A stretch of DNA of 11,230 nucleotides, from NCBI GenBank assembly GCA_946479405.1, contig CAMLGD010000101.1:1-11230 (forward strand). The letters run 5' to 3'. The stretch comes from an uncultured Vogesella sp. GTDB lineage: Bacteria; Pseudomonadota; Gammaproteobacteria; Burkholderiales; Chromobacteriaceae. The notes beneath the pieces are model-generated. The model was not told the DNA's origin and did no database searches. It saw nothing but the letters and a program-made list of their open reading frames with translations. A program made the translations under genes and the position numbers. This document shows positions 6,714 to 11,230 of this stretch, piece after piece. Position 1 is the stretch's first letter. Every line of letters begins with the position of its first letter.

Positions 6714-6744
6714 ATGCCGCCACCCGTCCGGGGGCGGCATTTTT
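6714..6744 (+). terminator. Intrinsic terminator after the sugar transporter
   Basis: ATGCCGCC (6714-6721) and GGCGGCAT (6733-6740) pair perfectly. After a bulged A, CCC and GGG extend the stem around the loop GTCC. Five T (6740-6744) follow. It lies 31 nt after the stop and separates the transporter from narG. Confidence 0.85.
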
Positions 6745-6960
6745 CATGTCTGCCAGCCGCTGATGCCCTACGCATGGCTAGCCATGGCTAATCCTTTCGA
6801 GCTAGTTCGCCTTCCTCCGTCTGTCCGCCTGGCGTGCCACCTGTGGCGAATGGGCGTCATTGCCTTGCCCGCCTAAGCTTACCAGCGTGACCACAGGTAT
6901 CCGCAGCTGCAATGCGGCCAACCTTTGCGGGCCGCCAGGCGGCAAACATTCGGAGGCAAA
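6745..6960 (+). promoter_or_regulatory. narG leader with dyads and shared 12-bp word
   Basis: These 216 nt between the terminator and narG must hold the narGH promoter. They contain ATGGCTAGCCAT (6774-6785, perfect 12-bp palindrome), ATGGCTA twice at a 10-bp period (6774, 6784), the word CATGGCTAATCC shared with the narK1 leader (6783-6794), and the dyad GCCAC-CT-GTGGC (6836-6847). A short hairpin, GCCGC-CAG-GCGGC (6931-6943), lies 8 nt before the ribosome binding site. I found no consensus FNR box or clear sigma-70 promoter by eye. Confidence 0.55.
6952..6956 (+). promoter_or_regulatory. Ribosome binding site of narG
   Basis: GGAGG ends 4 nt before the ATG at 6961. The close spacing is still usable. 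It supports the start MSHFLDRLNF over the in-frame TTG at 6925. Confidence 0.75.
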
Positions 6961-9900
6961 ATGAGCCACTTTCTCGACAGACTGAATTTTTTGGGCAAGG
7001 TGAAATCCACCTTCGCCGATGGCCACGGTGCGGTGGTAAAAGAAGACCGCAAGTGGGAAGACGGGTATCGCCAGCGCTGGCAGCATGACAAGATTGTCCG
7101 CTCCACCCACGGGGTGAACTGTACCGGCTCCTGTAGCTGGAAGGTGTATGTGAAGAACGGCCTGATTACCTGGGAAACCCAGCAGACCGACTACCCGCGT
7201 ACCCGTCCCGACTTGCCGAACCACGAGCCGCGCGGTTGCCCGCGTGGTGCTTCCTATAGCTGGTATGTGTATTCCGCCCAGCGCGTGAAATACCCGATGG
7301 TGCGTGGCCGCCTGATGAAGCTGTGGCGCGAAGCGCGCAAGAGCATGGGCGCCATCGAAGCCTGGGAAAAAATCAGCCAGAACCCGGAAACAGCCAAGCA
7401 GTACAAGTCCAAGCGTGGTCAGGGCGGCTTCGTGCGCGCTACCTGGGATGAAGTCAACGAAATCATCGCTGCGGCCAACGCTTTCACCATCAAGAACTAT
7501 GGTCCGGACCGCGTGGTGGGCTTCTCGCCGATTCCGGCGATGTCCATGGTGTCCTACGCCGCCGGTAGCCGCTACCTGAGCCTGATCGGTGGCGTGCCGC
7601 TGTCGTTCTATGACTGGTACTGCGACTTGCCGCCGGCCAGCCCGCAGATCTGGGGCGAACAGACCGACGTGGCCGAATCGGCCGACTGGTACAACTCCAA
7701 CTACCTGATGGTATGGGGTTCCAACATCCCGATGACCCGTACCCCGGACGCCCACTTCTACACCGAAGTGCGCTACAAGGGCACCAAGACCGTGGCGGTA
7801 TCGTCCGACTTCGGCGAAATGGCCAAGTTCGGCGACATCTGGCTGGCACCGAAGCAGGGCACCGATGCCGCGCTGGCGATGGCCATGGGCCACGTCATCC
7901 TCAACGAGTATCACAAGACCGGCAAGTCGGCCTACTTCAACGACTACGTGCGCCAGTACACCGACATGCCGATGCTGGTGCTGCTCAAGAACGGCGCCAA
8001 GGGTTACGAGCCGGACTACTTCCTGCGTGCCTCCAACCTGGTCGACCACCTGGGCGAAGACAACAACCCGGAATGGAAGACCCTGGTCTACGACGACAAC
8101 ACCGGCAACATCGTCGCCCCGACCGGTTCCATCGGCTTCCGCTGGGGTGAATCCGGCAAGTGGAGCCTGGAAGAGAAAGATGGCCACAGCGGCCGCGAGA
8201 TCAAGCAGCGCCTGTCGCTGCTGGACGACCGCGACGAAGTGGTCAGCGTCGGCTTCCCGTACTTCGGCGCCGAGCACGACGACCTGCTGATGCGCAACGT
8301 GCCGGCCAAGAAGGTGCAGCTGGCCGACGGCAGCGAGGCGCTGGTCGCCACCGTGTTCGACCTGATGATGGCGCACTACGGCGTCGATCGCGGCCTGGGC
8401 GGCGGCAACGTGGCCACCTCCTACATGGACGACGTGCCGTATACCCCGGCCTGGCAGCAGAAGCACACCGGCGTGAAGCCGGAAATGGTGATCCAGGTGG
8501 CGCGCGAGTTCGCCGAGAACGCCGACAAGACCCAGGGCAAGTCCATGGTCATCGTCGGTGCCGCGCTGAACCACTGGTACCACATGGACATGACCTACCG
8601 CGGCATCATCAACATGCTGATGATGTGCGGTTGTATCGGCCAGAGCGGCGGTGGCTGGTGCCACTACGTGGGCCAGGAAAAACTGCGTCCGCAGACCGGC
8701 TGGGCTCCGCTGGCATTTGCCGCCGACTGGAACCGTCCGGCACGCCAGATGAACGGCACCAGCTTCTTCTATGCGCATACCAGCCAGTGGCGTCACGAGA
8801 AACTGGGCGTCAACGAAATTCTGGCCCCCACCGCCGATGGTCGCATGAGCCAGATGGCGCTGATCGACTACAACGCCAAGGCCGAACGCATGGGCTGGCT
8901 GCCGTCTACGCCGCAGCTGACCACCAACCCGCTGGACGTGGTGCGCGATGCCGAAGCGGCAGGCAAGGACCCGATCGCCTACGCGGTAGAGAACCTGAAG
9001 TCCGGCAAGCTGGACATGTCGTGTAACGATCCGGACAACCCGAAGAACTTCCCGCGCAATATGTTCGTGTGGCGTTCCAACATTCTGGGTTCTTCCGGCA
9101 AGGGTCACGAATACTTCCTGAAGTACCTGCTGGGCACCCAGAACGCGGTGATGAACGACGAGGACGGCTGCATCAAGCCGACCGAAATCACCGTGCGTCC
9201 GGCGGCAGAAGGCAAGCTCGATCTGCTGGTGGTGCTGGACTTCCGTATGTCCACCACTTGCCTGTACGGCGACATCGTGCTGCCGACCGCCACCTGGTAC
9301 GAGAAGGACGACCTCAACACCTCCGACATGCACCCGTTCATCCACCCGCTGTCCGAGGCTGTGCAGCCGCTGTGGCAGTCGAAGAGTGACTGGGAAATCT
9401 ACAAGGGCTTCGCCAAGGCGATTTCCGAGGTCGGTGGCGACTACCTGGGTACCCGCAAGGACCTGGTGCTGACTCCGCTGATGCACGACACGCCGGAAGA
9501 GCTGGGCCAGCCGTTCGACCCGCGCGACTGGAAAAAAGGCGAGTGCGAGCCGATTCCGGGCAAGACCATGCCGAAGATGTCGGTGGTGGAGCGCGATTAC
9601 ACCAAGATCTACGACAAGTTCACCTCCATCGGCCCGTTGCTGGAGAAAGTGGGTAACGGCGGCAAGGGTATTGCCTGGAAGACCGGGCACGAAGTGGACA
9701 TCCTGCGCGGCCTGAACAAGACCGTTGCCGACGGTGTTGCTGCCGGCCAGCCCAAGCTGGATACCGCCATCGATGCCGCCGAGATGATCCTGACGCTGGC
9801 GCCGGAAACCAACGGCCACGTAGCAGTGAAGGCATGGGATGCGCTGTCCAAGATCACCGGCCGCGATCATACCCATCTGGCCCTGCCGCGCGAACATGAC

Positions 9901-10650
9901 AGCATCCGCTTCCGCGACGTGCAGGCGCAGCCGCGCAAGATCATCTCCTCGCCGACCTGGTCTGGTCTGGAAAGCGAAGAAGTGAGCTACAACGCCGGCT
10001 ACACCAACGTGCACGAGTACATCCCATGGCGCACCATCACCGGCCGCCAGCAGTTCTACCAGGATCACTTGTGGATGCGTTCGTTTGGCGAAGGCCTGTG
10101 CGTGTACAAGCCTGCGGTCGATCTGAAGACCACTGCCGCTGTGCTGGGCAAGAAGTCGAACGGTAACACCGAGATCGTCCTCAACTTCATTACGCCGCAC
10201 CAGAAGTGGGGTATCCACAGTACCTACTCCGACAACCTGCGCATGCTCACCCTGAGTCGTGGTGGCCCGCACGTGTGGGTGTCCGAAATCGACGCCCGCA
10301 AGGCCGGCATCGTCGACAACGACTGGATCGAGGTGTTCAACGTCAACGGCACGCTGACTGCCCGCGCCGTGGTGTCGCAGCGGGTGCCGGAAGGCATGAC
10401 CCTGATGTACCACGCCCAAGAGAAGATCGTGAACGTGCCGGGCGCGGAAACCAGCGGCAAGCGCGGCGGTATCCACAACTCGGTAACCCGCGCGGTGACC
10501 AAGCCCACGCACATGATCGGCGGCTACGCGCAGCTGGCCTGGGGCTTCAACTACTACGGCACCGTGGGTTCCAACCGCGACGAGTTCGTAATCGTGCGCA
10601 AGATGAAGAACGTGGACTGGCTGGACAAGCCGCTCTCGGAAGGCGTGTAA
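6961..10650 (+). CDS. narG: Respiratory nitrate reductase alpha subunit NarG
   Basis: Catalytic subunit of 1,229 aa (E. coli NarG 1,247) of membrane nitrate reductase. It reduces nitrate to nitrite at a molybdenum bis-MGD centre on the cytoplasmic face, using electrons passed from NarI through NarH. The protein is collinear with E. coli NarG from end to end. The FS0 [4Fe-4S] ligands are His50, Cys54, Cys58 (HGVNCTGSCSW) and Cys93 (RGCPRGASYSW). The Mo ligand Asp222 lies in YDWYCDLPPASP. Other conserved blocks are QTDYPRTRPDLPNHEPRGC, GCIGQSGGGW, TATWYEKDDLNTSDMHPFIH and GGYAQLAWGFNYYGTVGSNR near the C-terminus. The start MSHFLDRLNF matches the E. coli MSKFLDRF, the vestigial Tat-like leader of cytoplasmic NarG. 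Small length differences occur around residues 350-480 and at the C-terminus. Codon use is strongly biased: no in-frame TTA, CTA or TCA occurs. narH follows after 63 nt. Confidence 0.99.
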   Translation: MSHFLDRLNFLGKVKSTFADGHGAVVKEDRKWEDGYRQRWQHDKIVRSTHGVNCTGSCSWKVYVKNGLITWETQQTDYPRTRPDLPNHEPRGCPRGASYSWYVYSAQRVKYPMVRGRLMKLWREARKSMGAIEAWEKISQNPETAKQYKSKRGQGGFVRATWDEVNEIIAAANAFTIKNYGPDRVVGFSPIPAMSMVSYAAGSRYLSLIGGVPLSFYDWYCDLPPASPQIWGEQTDVAESADWYNSNYLMVWGSNIPMTRTPDAHFYTEVRYKGTKTVAVSSDFGEMAKFGDIWLAPKQGTDAALAMAMGHVILNEYHKTGKSAYFNDYVRQYTDMPMLVLLKNGAKGYEPDYFLRASNLVDHLGEDNNPEWKTLVYDDNTGNIVAPTGSIGFRWGESGKWSLEEKDGHSGREIKQRLSLLDDRDEVVSVGFPYFGAEHDDLLMRNVPAKKVQLADGSEALVATVFDLMMAHYGVDRGLGGGNVATSYMDDVPYTPAWQQKHTGVKPEMVIQVAREFAENADKTQGKSMVIVGAALNHWYHMDMTYRGIINMLMMCGCIGQSGGGWCHYVGQEKLRPQTGWAPLAFAADWNRPARQMNGTSFFYAHTSQWRHEKLGVNEILAPTADGRMSQMALIDYNAKAERMGWLPSTPQLTTNPLDVVRDAEAAGKDPIAYAVENLKSGKLDMSCNDPDNPKNFPRNMFVWRSNILGSSGKGHEYFLKYLLGTQNAVMNDEDGCIKPTEITVRPAAEGKLDLLVVLDFRMSTTCLYGDIVLPTATWYEKDDLNTSDMHPFIHPLSEAVQPLWQSKSDWEIYKGFAKAISEVGGDYLGTRKDLVLTPLMHDTPEELGQPFDPRDWKKGECEPIPGKTMPKMSVVERDYTKIYDKFTSIGPLLEKVGNGGKGIAWKTGHEVDILRGLNKTVADGVAAGQPKLDTAIDAAEMILTLAPETNGHVAVKAWDALSKITGRDHTHLALPREHDSIRFRDVQAQPRKIISSPTWSGLESEEVSYNAGYTNVHEYIPWRTITGRQQFYQDHLWMRSFGEGLCVYKPAVDLKTTAAVLGKKSNGNTEIVLNFITPHQKWGIHSTYSDNLRMLTLSRGGPHVWVSEIDARKAGIVDNDWIEVFNVNGTLTARAVVSQRVPEGMTLMYHAQEKIVNVPGAETSGKRGGIHNSVTRAVTKPTHMIGGYAQLAWGFNYYGTVGSNRDEFVIVRKMKNVDWLDKPLSEGV

Positions 10651-10657
10651 GCGCGCC

Positions 10658-10678
10658 GGCGGTGCCAGTGGCACCGCC
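10658..10678 (+). other. Perfect hairpin between narG and narH
   Basis: GGCGGTGCC and GGCACCGCC form a perfect 9-bp stem with the loop AGT, 7 nt after the narG stop and 23 nt before the narH ribosome binding site. No T-run follows, so full termination is unlikely, as narH must be made with narG. It may protect the narG 3' end after mRNA cleavage or tune the NarG:NarH ratio. Confidence 0.6.
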
Positions 10679-10701
10679 ATTCCCGAGCCTTCTGAGACAT
10701 T

Positions 10702-10706
10702 AGGAG
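10702..10706 (+). promoter_or_regulatory. Ribosome binding site of narH
   Basis: AGGAG lies 7 nt before the ATG at 10714. A good independent site fits the 63-nt gap, which makes tight translational coupling to narG unlikely. Confidence 0.8.
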
Positions 10707-10713
10707 CAAGAAC

Positions 10714-11230
10714 ATGAAAATCCGTGCCCAAATCGGTATGGTGCTCAACCTCGACAAGTGCATTGGTTGCCATACCTGTTCGGTAACCTGCAAGAACGTG
10801 TGGACCAGCCGCGACGGTATCGAGTACGCCTGGTTCAACAACGTCGAGACCAAGCCAGGCATTGGCTATCCCAAGGAATGGGAAAACCAGGACAAATGGC
10901 AGGGTGGCTGGGTGCGCCGTAGCGACGGCAAGCTGGAGCCGCGCCAGGGTGGCCGCCTGAAGATCCTGGCCAATATCTTCGCCAACCCCAACCTGCCGTC
11001 CATCGACGAGTACTACGAGCCGTTCACCTACGACTACGAGCACCTGCAGAACGCACCGGAAATGCAGACTCCGCCGACCGCGCGTCCGGTGTCAGTCTTG
11101 ACCGGCAAGAAGATGGACAAGATCGAGTGGGGCCCGAACTGGGAAGACGACCTGGGCGGTGAGTTCAGCAAGCGTGCCAAGGATGCGCTGTTCGAAGGCA
11201 TCCAGAAGGAGATGTACTCGGCGTTCGAGA
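10714..11230 (+). CDS. narH: Respiratory nitrate reductase beta subunit NarH (partial, 3' end missing)
   Basis: The first 172 codons of NarH, cut by the window edge (family length about 490-520 aa). NarH is the iron-sulfur subunit carrying three [4Fe-4S] and one [3Fe-4S] clusters, which pass electrons from the NarI hemes to FS0 in NarG. The visible first cluster motif is CIGCHTCSVTC, with Cys16, Cys19, Cys22 and Cys26 at the same positions as in E. coli. The sequence stays collinear with E. coli NarH through NNVETKPG, YYEPF, GPNWEDDLGGEF and the final visible MYSAFE. The other cysteine groups lie beyond the edge. It is in the same reading frame as narG and surely co-transcribed with it; narJ and narI are expected next. 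Confidence 0.98.
   Translation, partial: MKIRAQIGMVLNLDKCIGCHTCSVTCKNVWTSRDGIEYAWFNNVETKPGIGYPKEWENQDKWQGGWVRRSDGKLEPRQGGRLKILANIFANPNLPSIDEYYEPFTYDYEHLQNAPEMQTPPTARPVSVLTGKKMDKIEWGPNWEDDLGGEFSKRAKDALFEGIQKEMYSAFE

Noticed and set aside
6802..11043. A 1,413-codon open frame on the minus strand
   Set aside because: It is the in-register shadow of narG and narH. Its translation is His/Val/Gln-rich with no recognisable domain, while the + strand encodes clear NarG and NarH.

Overview
The window is a respiratory nitrate reduction locus from a GC-rich proteobacterium. The encoded proteins resemble those of Beta/Gammaproteobacteria. I infer a betaproteobacterium, possibly a Neisseriales/Chromobacteriaceae member, from gene content and codon use, but no rRNA or other marker in the window proves this. 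All six genes lie on the + strand: narK1, narK2, a methyl-accepting chemotaxis protein (MCP), a FucP/GluP-type sugar transporter, narG, and the first 172 codons of narH, which runs off the right edge.

Layout: 1-581 is a gene-free leader with short repeats and dyads. narK1 (582-1844) and narK2 (1919-3298) follow, 74 nt apart with a small hairpin between them, and end in a strong intrinsic terminator (3344-3372). Just after the terminator is a near-perfect 22-bp inverted repeat (3392-3443), then the MCP gene (3584-5200). An AT-rich spacer with phased direct repeats (5201-5482) leads into the sugar transporter gene (5483-6682), which has its own terminator (6714-6744). A 216-nt leader then precedes narG (6961-10650). 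A 63-nt gap with a perfect 9-bp hairpin separates narG from narH (10714 onward).

Function: NarK1 and NarK2 bring nitrate in, by H+ symport and by nitrate/nitrite exchange respectively. NarG (molybdenum catalytic subunit) and NarH (four Fe-S clusters) form the cytoplasmic part of the membrane nitrate reductase; narJ and narI presumably lie beyond the right edge. In many bacteria narK and narG are adjacent. Here an MCP and a sugar transporter, each separated from the nar genes by terminator or stem-loop structures, sit between them. This suggests either a link between nitrate respiration, taxis and carbon uptake, or an inserted two-gene block.

I saw no tRNA, rRNA, CRISPR array, insertion sequence or phage gene. 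No consensus FNR box (TTGAT-N4-ATCAA) or exact NarL heptamer pair was found by eye in the two nar leaders. Instead these leaders share a 12-bp word and contain dyads of unknown function.
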